Of a stretch of DNA of 26,006 nt, positions 1 through 9,411 are shown piece by piece (positions within the stretch are counted from its first letter, which is position 1; each line of letters opens with the position of its first letter). Below the pieces are notes generated by a model. The model had not been told where the DNA came from. It searched no databases and worked only from the letters and a program-made list of their open reading frames with translations. The translations under genes and the position numbers were made by a program. The stretch is from the NCBI GenBank assembly GCA_030655595.1, contig JAUSNQ010000071.1, positions 1 through 26,006 of the forward strand, given 5' to 3'. The stretch comes from Paludibacter sp. GTDB taxonomy: Bacteria > Bacteroidota > Bacteroidia > Bacteroidales > Paludibacteraceae.

Positions 1-770
1 TGATAAAGCGAATCGATTTTTATTTTGGCTGCTTCGTTTGCGGCATCATCTCCCTGCGATGTAAACCTCATAATATGAGAAACTAAAATCTCACCGGGAG
101 AAAATCTCCGGTTATGAATTTTCATAACGTGATAACCAAAAGAAGTACGAACAGGTTTGGAGATAGTCCCAACAGGCGTATTAAAAGCCATGGTCTCAAA
201 AGGATACACAGTACGGAAACCCGTAATCCAACCGATATAGCCACCATTATCACTTACCGATTGATCTTCGGAAGATTCTTTGGCCACATCCGAAAAATCT
301 TCGGTTTCGAGACGTTTGATTACATCTTGTATTTTATTCCAGGCTTTTAAAGTATCCTCGGGGGTCGCGTTTGGTTGGATGCGCACAAGAATATGACTTA
401 CCTCGATATCCTCTTTCAAACGATTGTATGCTTCTAAGAGGACATTTTCTTCAGCCTTCGAATCGGTCAAATAGGGTTTCGTAAGTTGATCGCGATAACC
501 AGCCAACTCATTGATAAAAGACTTGGTGGTATCAATACCCTGAAATTTTGCTTCCTCTACTTTGAGTTTAAAATTTACAAAAAGGTCGACATACTCCTCC
601 AAAGATTTCTTATCCAAAGCATTGTTGGAGTTGTTCTTGTTGTAAATATATTCAAACTCTGATTTCAAAACGGGCTTTCCGTTGATATTCATCAATACCG
701 GATCTTTAGCTTTTGCGAATAAAGTACCAGATAGCAGTAAAACTGATAGCGAAACAAAAAGTGTCTTCAT
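1..770 (-). CDS. Parvulin-type peptidyl-prolyl cis-trans isomerase (SurA/PpiC-like), 3' end outside window
   Basis: I translated this from the reverse strand: ATG at 770 opens a frame that stays open to base 1, giving 256 visible residues. The protein begins with a signal peptide (MKTLFVSLSVLLLSGTLFA, residues 1-19), so it acts in the periplasm or envelope. Residues about 25-120 form a SurA-N-like helical segment. Residues about 122-219 form a complete rotamase domain, with the family signatures EVSHILVR near the start, a GGYIGWI motif at 176-182 and FGYHVMKI at 211-218. A second rotamase copy begins near 227 (EILVSHIMRF) and is cut by the window edge. Two parvulin domains after a signal peptide is the SurA layout, so a role as an outer-membrane-protein folding chaperone is likely but inferred. 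It lies 116 bp downstream of guaB on the same strand. Confidence 0.9.
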   Translation of the reverse strand, partial: MKTLFVSLSVLLLSGTLFAKAKDPVLMNINGKPVLKSEFEYIYNKNNSNNALDKKSLEEYVDLFVNFKLKVEEAKFQGIDTTKSFINELAGYRDQLTKPYLTDSKAEENVLLEAYNRLKEDIEVSHILVRIQPNATPEDTLKAWNKIQDVIKRLETEDFSDVAKESSEDQSVSDNGGYIGWITGFRTVYPFETMAFNTPVGTISKPVRTSFGYHVMKIHNRRFSPGEILVSHIMRFTSQGDDAANEAAKIKIDSLY

Positions 771-886
771 AAGTAATATACAAAAATTATATAAATTATA
801 ATATTAACATTCCAAACTGCGAACGTACGCATTTTAACGCATACAATTCATATATGTTGTAAAAAGATTGTCTTTTTTAAGTTTTT

Positions 887-2571
<1,685 letters not shown>

Positions 2572-2608
2572 TGTCAGCGGTATTGGCTCGAAATCCTGAC
2601 CTTTTGAA

Positions 2609-2636
2609 GTAGAGACGCGCTATAGCACGTCTCTAC
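2609..2636. repeat. 28-base palindrome (GTAGAGACG family)
   Basis: The arms GTAGAGACGCGCTA (2609-2622) and TAGCACGTCTCTAC (2623-2636) are reverse complements except at one position. It directly abuts the long inverted repeat at 2539-2607. From memory, GTAGAGACG palindromes of this kind recur between genes in Bacteroidetes; I cannot verify the copy number here. Confidence 0.75.
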
Positions 2637-2709
2637 AATTAAAAATGCGTTAATGTTACGCCAGCACAAAATCTAACTGCTTTTGCTTTATTATAAGCAC
2701 CTAACAGGT

Positions 2710-5625
2710 TTAATACTTGATAAATTTTGAAACTGCACTAGAACCATTATTCAAAATTGAAATTGAATAAATTCCGTTTGCAAGTCCGCTCACATCAATG
2801 TTTTCGGATGACACAAAAGTTTCGGTGCTCAACACCATTCTTCCGCTGATATCATAAACCCTGATGCGTGAACCATCTTTGAGATTAGTCAAACGAATCA
2901 TGTCTCTTACCGGATTAGGATGCAGTGAAATGCCTGCATCTGCAAGAGAGCTAACTCCTGTTTGTGCATAAGCTTTCACATCAACTTCATCCGAGTTAAT
3001 AAACATTTTGTATTCAAAATCAGACGACACCTCTCTCAGCAGAGGGATAGTCATGAAAGTTGTACCATCGGCAAAAGGTTCAAGCTTTGCCAATCCGACT
3101 GCATAAATATCTGTTCCAACATTGACCGCCGACATACTTACATCGTTTGAAATCACCGGAGCTCCGAATGCATCCAAGTCTTGCGCAATAAACAGGTTAA
3201 ATCCAACCAGATTGCCAAAAGATTTAAAGTACAACATATTCTGATCGCGAACAATTTCAACTTGTACTAATTTGTTAGCAGGCGCTCTTACACTTCCTGA
3301 ATCAGGTTCATCACCATCAAAAGAAGTAATTAAATACGCAGAGTATTGCAGGATCATGGCTGCATCATTTGCAGTAATACCTGCTACCCCATCCACGTCG
3401 GCAGCTTGCAACCTCCAGCCTTCCCACGGACGAGGAGCAATGGTTGGTAGTGGGTCCATGCCGACTGAGTATTGTAAAGTCAGGGCAGCATCATAAGCCT
3501 GAACACGCTGATTTCCATCGACATCGCCTAACATGAAGTTAGCAATGAAAATTGTTCCGGGATTATAACCATGGATTTGCTGGTCATCGAGATAAAACTC
3601 ATAGAACCATGCACTTGTTTGATTATAGGAATAATTATTCACAACTTTGAAGTTCAGTTTAATCAAACTATTGATAATATCAAATGCTTGAGTTGTCATG
3701 AAGCTGATGTATAATACCCCCACATCCTTTGTTGAATTAACAACCACATCACCGCTATTTGCCACTGTTCCCTGTGTTGTATATCCGGTATATTCAAGCG
3801 TACTTGCATCAAAATGAAATTCGAATTGATAAGCAATTGCCTGACGGGGTTGATTGGATGATATTCGGATGTCTATCGCAATATCTTCTCCTGTTGATGT
3901 GTGAATATCATCATAGAAAATTCTGGTTTGTTCCGGCACAATCATATTCGACCATGCAGCAACTTGATCAAGTGGAGTCCATTTTCTGTTTCCAACATGC
4001 TGTCCTGTTAAAGATACTTCTTCATAGACCCAGTTCGGACCGTTAAAGTACTTGTATTGCATACTTTCAGTTGCTCCTTGAATCGTAATTTGGTATGTTA
4101 CTGAGTCGATCTGTTGCATCCAGTGCATACCCGGATTCCAGTTATTGAAGTCACCTGCAATACATACATGGTTTGTTCCCAGAGGGACTTTTACGGTATA
4201 GGTAACTGATGTCTGTGTTCCCGGGTCGTAAATACTATACCAATTAGCAACAGTATCGTTTAACTGATGTGTTCTGTTTGGTATTTCTTGCCCGTATGTA
4301 TTACATTCGCCATATTTCCAATCCGGTCCGCTCAGGTATTTATATTCAAGCGTACTCATATTTATATCAGCTAGTATCAGGGTGTAGTTGAGAGTATCTA
4401 CCATTTGCATCTGGTGAGTACTACTGTTCCATCCGTTGAATGTACCCGCAATCCAGCATTCTTTGGTTCCTGCTGGGACATTCACATTGAATACTACAGT
4501 TTGTCCGTGTAAAAAATCTCCTGAATTATGCTCCGTTGCCGAAGTAGCTTCAAGTCGGTATAAATTAATGGCTGAATTACAGAAGAGATATAAAATTGCC
4601 GGACCTCCAGCATAATAAACTTCACTTTCTGATATCTCAGTTGAAGGTGGAAAAAATACAGAGCCGATTAAATTGACACCATCAGTTACAAAGAGCCTCC
4701 TTCCAGAAGAACTTGATCCTGTAATACCCTGAACTTTAATCAATCCGGGACCAGTAACTTTCATCGTTAGATATCTTTGAGTTGGCATGTTAATAGTTGG
4801 TACGCTATCAGTTGCCATAGAACCTGGGTAACCACCACCATTAAACTTAAAGCGGTTGTTGTAAGTATAGTCTCCAAATTTTTTGATACTACCTTCCACC
4901 TGACCCATATTGGCGGTTATTGCACCACCTGTATGAATGCCCAGATTGTCAACAAAAACAGAAACATCCGGTCCTGCGCCAATTCCTGGTGAGAGCGGGA
5001 AGTTTGCCGAGTCATTACCTAAAACCCATACTTTTCCGATTACAGGAGGATCGACAGGGTCAACCAATCCGGTTTCTGCTTCGATTAAAAACAAGTCAAT
5101 ACTTCCATTCTCGGCATAAATAAAGATTGGGGAAATTCCTCGGGTGTGATAGTAACTAAAAGCAGGTAACTGACTGCCGTTAGCATCAAGAAAATCATTT
5201 CCCGGGACAGTAATTCTATGAAACAGCTGCTTTCCGTCAGTTATTAACAGCTGACGAGGTTCTAGTGTGCTGGACAAACAAATGATATGAATATAACCCG
5301 GGCCATTCATTTGAAATACAACAGCTCTTGCCATAGGAAGTAATGGCATTTGGGGTGTTGTAATAGCGGGACCTCCTAATCTGAGTGCTTTTGTAAAGTT
5401 ATACGTCCATTGAGGATGTGCAAACACTTTATTCGTGTTTTCAATAGTAACAGGTGCGAGCGAATCGGCTAAAATAGCAAGATCGTCAACAACTTCAGGC
5501 GCATTGAACAGCTGTTTCACACCCCATTCAGGAGTATCGAAAAGCCAGACTTTGGATGGAATCTGAGCATTTACTGTTAATGCCAGAGACAACAGGATGG
5601 AAAACGTAAAAAATAACTTTTTCAT
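2710..5625 (-). CDS. Secreted multidomain protein: CBM-like x2, cohesin-like, dockerin-like, type IX sorting domain
   Basis: This 971-residue protein has no recognisable catalytic domain. A signal peptide covers residues 1-20. Two copies of a beta-rich domain follow (about 25-185 and 197-362); both start with KVW, carry an [IV]TDG motif and end in IDLFLIEA / INLYRLEA, and they resemble jelly-roll modules found in Bacteroidetes pectate-lyase-like proteins. Two tandem E-set starch/glycogen-binding-like domains follow (about 373-465 and 473-560), with WIAGTFNGWN (391-400) and CIAGDFNNWN (488-497). A cohesin-like domain spans about 567-695. A type I dockerin-like module follows (700-765): its first loop has calcium ligands D701, D703, N705 and D712, while the second (743-754) has V747 at a ligand position. 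A further beta segment (785-885) precedes a type IX C-terminal sorting domain (898-971, HPNPVRD, GIYSISI). A scaffold or glycan-binding surface protein is inferred. It has its own promoter and non-coding spacers on both sides. Confidence 0.85.
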   Translation of the reverse strand: MKKLFFTFSILLSLALTVNAQIPSKVWLFDTPEWGVKQLFNAPEVVDDLAILADSLAPVTIENTNKVFAHPQWTYNFTKALRLGGPAITTPQMPLLPMARAVVFQMNGPGYIHIICLSSTLEPRQLLITDGKQLFHRITVPGNDFLDANGSQLPAFSYYHTRGISPIFIYAENGSIDLFLIEAETGLVDPVDPPVIGKVWVLGNDSANFPLSPGIGAGPDVSVFVDNLGIHTGGAITANMGQVEGSIKKFGDYTYNNRFKFNGGGYPGSMATDSVPTINMPTQRYLTMKVTGPGLIKVQGITGSSSSGRRLFVTDGVNLIGSVFFPPSTEISESEVYYAGGPAILYLFCNSAINLYRLEATSATEHNSGDFLHGQTVVFNVNVPAGTKECWIAGTFNGWNSSTHQMQMVDTLNYTLILADINMSTLEYKYLSGPDWKYGECNTYGQEIPNRTHQLNDTVANWYSIYDPGTQTSVTYTVKVPLGTNHVCIAGDFNNWNPGMHWMQQIDSVTYQITIQGATESMQYKYFNGPNWVYEEVSLTGQHVGNRKWTPLDQVAAWSNMIVPEQTRIFYDDIHTSTGEDIAIDIRISSNQPRQAIAYQFEFHFDASTLEYTGYTTQGTVANSGDVVVNSTKDVGVLYISFMTTQAFDIINSLIKLNFKVVNNYSYNQTSAWFYEFYLDDQQIHGYNPGTIFIANFMLGDVDGNQRVQAYDAALTLQYSVGMDPLPTIAPRPWEGWRLQAADVDGVAGITANDAAMILQYSAYLITSFDGDEPDSGSVRAPANKLVQVEIVRDQNMLYFKSFGNLVGFNLFIAQDLDAFGAPVISNDVSMSAVNVGTDIYAVGLAKLEPFADGTTFMTIPLLREVSSDFEYKMFINSDEVDVKAYAQTGVSSLADAGISLHPNPVRDMIRLTNLKDGSRIRVYDISGRMVLSTETFVSSENIDVSGLANGIYSISILNNGSSAVSKFIKY

Positions 5626-5770
5626 GACACCAAAATTTAAACGTTAGATACATTTAGTTAGAACGATATATTGTATAAATCAGTATCGGAATTGAGAGGA
5701 CTGTCGTGGTTTTAGGTGAATTTTTCGACTTAAATAAAACAAATTTAAACCAAATAAGTTTATAATAATA

Positions 5771-5803
5771 CAAAGATATACTAAATTTACAAACACGCAA
5801 TAA
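5771..5803 (-). promoter_or_regulatory. Promoter of the secreted multidomain protein gene
   Basis: On the reverse strand TTATTG (5803-5798) is followed after 19 bases by TATCTTTG (5778-5771), matching the Bacteroidetes -33 TTG / -7 TAnnTTTG pattern with normal spacing. The predicted start, near 5764, leaves a leader of about 140 bases before the ATG at 5625, long enough to hold post-transcriptional control. Confidence 0.6.
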
Positions 5804-5843
5804 TTTCTCTAAAATATTAGTTTTCAGGGGAAAGAGGGGAATA

Positions 5844-8093
5844 TTACAACTGTAGTCTCTGTGTTGAATTAACTTCTTTTATCTTATTTATGTTTTTACA
5901 GAGATTTTCAATTTCTTGGGTATCATGCACGTAAATGTGAAACAATCCAACAAATATTCCGGCTTCTGTTTCGATATTAATTTTACTGATATTGACACCG
6001 TATTGTTCGGAGATTACCCTTAAAATTTCAATCATAACACCCTTCTTATCAATACCCCGAATTTCTATCACTTCGTGAAATGAAAGCGCTTTGTGGGTTG
6101 CCCATTTCGCAGAAATGATGCTGTTCCCGTAATTTGATTTTAATTTGGAGGCAATTGGGCATTGACGTTTATGAACCATGACGATTTCGTTATCATCGAT
6201 ATAGCCCAGGACATCATCTCCCGGAATAGGCTTGCAACATTCGGCAAATTTATAGGTTTTACCTACGTTTTCTTCATTCAAAATAAATGTTTTATTTCTA
6301 TCAACCCTTGATGCAGGAACTAGTTCTAAACGGGGGGTATCCTTTTGCTTGTCTCCCGTGTTTACGAACGGAATTTTTATATATTTTGCAAAAACACTTT
6401 GAGATTTGGGTTTAAAAATAATTTTTGAAATTTCTTCTAGATTAATATTTCCTTTTCCTGCGTGTAAAAAAAGAGCGTTTCGGGAAGCAAATTTATAGTG
6501 ATTCAGAATTTTTACGTAATGTTGATTATCAGGAGACAAATTGATTGCAGCAAGCGCTTCTTCAATTAACCTTTGACCTTCGGCTATGGCCGTTTTTTCT
6601 TCCCGTCTAAAGATGTTTTTTAATTTTGCTTTTGCGCGAGCAGTTGTTACATAATCGATCCATTCGGGCTGAGGTAACTGCTTTTTAGATGTGATAATTT
6701 CAACCTGATCACCACTTTGAAGTGTATAGCTCAAAGGCACTAATTTATGATTCACCTTAGCTCCTATGCAATGTTCACCAAGGTTGGAATGTAGCGCAAA
6801 GGCAAAATCCAGCGCAGTAGAGCCCTGCGGGATTGTTTTGATGTCACCTTTAGGAGTAAAAACAAATATCTCAGAGGCAAATAAATTGAGTTTGAATGTA
6901 TCAATAAAATCAATGGCGTTTGGTTCCGGATTTTCCAACAATTCTGTGAGAGTTTTCATCCATTTATCCAACTCAGTCTCATCGACATTTTCACCGGTTT
7001 TGTATTTGAAGTGTGCTGCAAGGCCTTTCTCGGCAATCTCATTCATTCTTTCGCTTCGAATTTGGATTTCGACCCATCGCCCACCTGTAGCCATAACGGT
7101 CACATGCAATGCCTCATAACCATTGGCCTTTGGATTGCTAACCCAGTCGCGGATGCGTTCGGGATGCGGTTTATAAAGTCCGGTGATTGCCGAATACAAC
7201 ATCCAACATTGATCTTTCTCTGTTAATCCGTCTTTGGGTGTAAATACAATCCTTAAAGCCATGATATCAAACACATCTTCAAAAGAGATATTGTGAGTGG
7301 TCATTTTCTTCCAAATCGAATACACGGTTTTGATTCTGGCCTTATAGCGAAAGTCCCATCCTAAATCTTTCAATTTTTTGGTAATCGGACTTGTGAATTC
7401 ATCATAGAAGATATTTCTGGCGAGCTCATCACTAGCGAGTTTTTTCTCGATTTGTGCGTAGGTATCAGGATGTTCGTGTTTAAAACTCAGATTCTCGAGT
7501 TCGTTTTTAATTCTGAAGAGTCCGAGCCGATGGGCTAATGGAGCATAAATGTACTGGGTTTCACCTGAAATTTTGTATTGCTTGGCAGGCGGCATGGAAC
7601 TTAAGGTGCGCATATTGTGCAATCGGTCGGCAATCTTGATTAAGATAACCCGAATATCTTCCGACATGGTCAACACCAATTTCCTGAAATTTTCGGCTTG
7701 TGCCGATGCATGTTCAGCAAAAACACCTCCTGAGATTTTTGTAAGACCATCAACGATTTGAGCAATTTTGGGTCCGAACAGATTTTGGATGTCCTCAACC
7801 GTGTAATCAGTATCTTCAACCACATCGTGCAACAAAGCAGAACAGATCGATGTTGAACCCATTCCTATTTCGGTTGAAACAATGCGAGCAACAGCAAGGG
7901 GGTGGAGAATGTATGCCTCTCCCGAACGTCGCCGGATACCTTTATGCGCAGCTTTGGCAAAGTTAAATGCCTTGATGATAATATCAACCTTTTTACGGTG
8001 TGAAGAATTCAAATAGTCATTCAACAAAGCATCAAACTCCTGTTGTATCAATTCATCTTCTGCAATACTTTTTGGTGTTGAATTTTCCGACAT
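5844..8093 (-). CDS. relA: Bifunctional (p)ppGpp synthetase/hydrolase, RelA/SpoT family
   Basis: This 749-residue enzyme makes and degrades the alarmone (p)ppGpp, the signal of the stringent response. The N-terminal HD hydrolase domain is intact: H50, H64, the HD pair at 89-90 in LLHDVVEDT, and D156 in IADRLHNMRT. The synthetase domain follows (about 250-365), with YSIWKKM (258-264), NGYEALH (324-330) and EIQIRSERM (342-350). Its substrate-discrimination loop reads RIRD (313-316), the basic R-x-[KR]-D form of bifunctional enzymes rather than the acidic form of synthetase-only RelA. A TGS domain (about 403-468), a conserved-cysteine region (ECCKPIPGDDVLGY, 618-631; C645) and a C-terminal ACT domain (about 672-745) complete the long-RSH architecture. 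The start lies 22 bp downstream of the alanine-dehydrogenase-like gene, so the two are probably co-transcribed. The symbol is a family convention; rel or spoT would serve equally. Confidence 0.96.
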   Translation of the reverse strand: MSENSTPKSIAEDELIQQEFDALLNDYLNSSHRKKVDIIIKAFNFAKAAHKGIRRRSGEAYILHPLAVARIVSTEIGMGSTSICSALLHDVVEDTDYTVEDIQNLFGPKIAQIVDGLTKISGGVFAEHASAQAENFRKLVLTMSEDIRVILIKIADRLHNMRTLSSMPPAKQYKISGETQYIYAPLAHRLGLFRIKNELENLSFKHEHPDTYAQIEKKLASDELARNIFYDEFTSPITKKLKDLGWDFRYKARIKTVYSIWKKMTTHNISFEDVFDIMALRIVFTPKDGLTEKDQCWMLYSAITGLYKPHPERIRDWVSNPKANGYEALHVTVMATGGRWVEIQIRSERMNEIAEKGLAAHFKYKTGENVDETELDKWMKTLTELLENPEPNAIDFIDTFKLNLFASEIFVFTPKGDIKTIPQGSTALDFAFALHSNLGEHCIGAKVNHKLVPLSYTLQSGDQVEIITSKKQLPQPEWIDYVTTARAKAKLKNIFRREEKTAIAEGQRLIEEALAAINLSPDNQHYVKILNHYKFASRNALFLHAGKGNINLEEISKIIFKPKSQSVFAKYIKIPFVNTGDKQKDTPRLELVPASRVDRNKTFILNEENVGKTYKFAECCKPIPGDDVLGYIDDNEIVMVHKRQCPIASKLKSNYGNSIISAKWATHKALSFHEVIEIRGIDKKGVMIEILRVISEQYGVNISKINIETEAGIFVGLFHIYVHDTQEIENLCKNINKIKEVNSTQRLQL

Positions 8094-8115
8094 AAAACAA
8101 TCTGTTGTTTTGAAA

Positions 8116-9318
8116 TTAATAACCTGCTAAGAACAATCCAATATCATTCGAGTTCAATCCAAAATACGAAGCAATCAGGCGATTGACCAAAATTCCTCCG
8201 TATACATAAGCGCCATTTCTGAAGCCCGAGCTTTCACTAACAGCTAGTTTGACACTTCCGGAATTACCGATTTTTACCAACATAGGAGCAAATATATTAC
8301 TCAATGCCATGGAGCTGGTACGTCCAACTCTGGCTGAAATATTCGGCACACAATAATGAATGATGCCATACTTTTCAAAAACCGGATTTTCGATTGTTCG
8401 ACAGGTTGAGGTTTCGAAACACCCACCCTGATCCACACTCAAATCGATGATGATAGCGCCTTGCTTCATGGTTTTAACCAAATCTTCAGACACCATAAAT
8501 CGCTCAGAGCCATTGATGTATCTTAAATTCCCTATGACGGCATCTGCTGTAGTGAGCGCTTTAAACAATACAGCCGGATGAATAACCGACGTAAACACTT
8601 GTTGTCCGAGATAATGCTGAATCTTCCTGAGTTTATTGATGTCGTGGTCGAAAATTTTCACCTGTGCCCCCAGTGCCAATGCTGAACGAGCAGCGACTGA
8701 ACCGGCAAGTCCGGCACCGAGAATCACCACTTCCGTGGGTGAAACTCCGGCAATTCCTCCTAGCAAGATTCCTTTTCCCCCCGAAGCATTGCTCATCAGT
8801 TCCGAAGCAACGGCAATCGCAGTATTTCCTTCAATCTCGGCAATGGTATTAACGACCGGAAAAGCTTTTTGTTCATCTTTGATCAGTTCATACGCAACGG
8901 CATTCATCTTTTTCGAAATCATCATTTTAATGCTTTCGGCAGAAAAATTGGATAGTTGCAACATGGAAAAAATGGACTTCCCGTTTTTCATGAACGATAA
9001 TTCTTCCAAGGTTGGCGGAGCTATCTTCAACACAATATCAGTCCCGAAGACTTCCGCTTCGGTATCGACAATCTTAGCACCTGCTTCGCTGTATTGGAGG
9101 TCGGTATAAAACATCGGCAGACCGGCTCCCCGCTGCACCATCACGGTATGTCCCTCTTCGACCACAATCGACACACCCTCAGGAGTTAACGCCAAACGTG
9201 TTTCAGCATGTGCGTGCTCACAAGGCACACCAATCGATAATCGTGGTTGCCTGACGATTTCCCTCAGCAAGGATTCTTCCGGAAAAAACGTCCGCTGCGT
9301 ACTCGGATCTTGTCTCAT
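8116..9318 (-). CDS. ald: Alanine dehydrogenase / PntA-family protein with altered active site
   Basis: This 400-residue protein aligns from memory with alanine dehydrogenases, which interconvert L-alanine and pyruvate with NAD(H). About 26 residues precede the usual start of homology (LSIGVPCE). The substrate-binding arginine (R41 in ETRLALTPEG) and lysine (K98 in DIVLKIAPP) are present. The Rossmann nucleotide-binding motif is VVILGAGLAGSVAA (197-210), and the catalytic aspartate is D296 in SVDQGGCFE. The usual catalytic histidine, in a FLHLA-type motif, is replaced by Q121 in SMLQLSNF. The GAKAP loop of classical enzymes is also absent, with RYINGSERF (266-274) in its place. The reaction is therefore less certain than the family assignment. 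It is the first gene of an apparent operon with the (p)ppGpp enzyme and follows a well-formed promoter. Confidence 0.85.
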   Translation of the reverse strand: MRQDPSTQRTFFPEESLLREIVRQPRLSIGVPCEHAHAETRLALTPEGVSIVVEEGHTVMVQRGAGLPMFYTDLQYSEAGAKIVDTEAEVFGTDIVLKIAPPTLEELSFMKNGKSIFSMLQLSNFSAESIKMMISKKMNAVAYELIKDEQKAFPVVNTIAEIEGNTAIAVASELMSNASGGKGILLGGIAGVSPTEVVILGAGLAGSVAARSALALGAQVKIFDHDINKLRKIQHYLGQQVFTSVIHPAVLFKALTTADAVIGNLRYINGSERFMVSEDLVKTMKQGAIIIDLSVDQGGCFETSTCRTIENPVFEKYGIIHYCVPNISARVGRTSSMALSNIFAPMLVKIGNSGSVKLAVSESSGFRNGAYVYGGILVNRLIASYFGLNSNDIGLFLAGY

Positions 9319-9342
9319 AGGAATTAGTTTTTGAATTGACTA

Positions 9343-9373
9343 CAAAGCTAACTGCAATTGTTGAGAATTGCAA
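9343..9373 (-). promoter_or_regulatory. Promoter of the alanine-dehydrogenase-like / relA operon
   Basis: On the reverse strand TTG (9373-9371) is followed after 20 bases by TAGCTTTG (9350-9343), a full match to the Bacteroidetes promoter pattern. It lies in the 93-base gap between the efflux operon end and the ATG at 9318, with transcription expected to begin near 9336. Confidence 0.65.
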
Positions 9374-9411
9374 GAGGTGGAGGCTTGGCACACAGGATTT
9401 TTTACTATTTA

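Noticed and set aside
114..350. Open frame of 78 codons on the plus strand
   Set aside because: It lies entirely antisense to the well-supported peptidyl-prolyl isomerase, and its translation is low-complexity and unlike any family.
861..877. AAAAAGA / TCTTTTT hairpin after guaB as a terminator
   Set aside because: The stem is almost all A-T with a 3-base loop, and no separate T-run follows on the guaB strand, so termination is not well supported.
2710..5625. SusE/SusF-type starch-binding lipoprotein
   Set aside because: There is no lipoprotein cysteine after the signal peptide and no SusC/SusD neighbours, and the C-terminus is a type IX sorting domain.
5844..8093. Synthetase-only RelA
   Set aside because: The HD hydrolase residues are intact and the loop is RIRD rather than the acidic ExDD form, so a bifunctional enzyme is more likely.
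8636..9109. Open frame of 157 codons on the plus strand
   Set aside because: It is antisense to the alanine-dehydrogenase-like gene, whose motifs are clear in the other strand; the length follows from codon bias.
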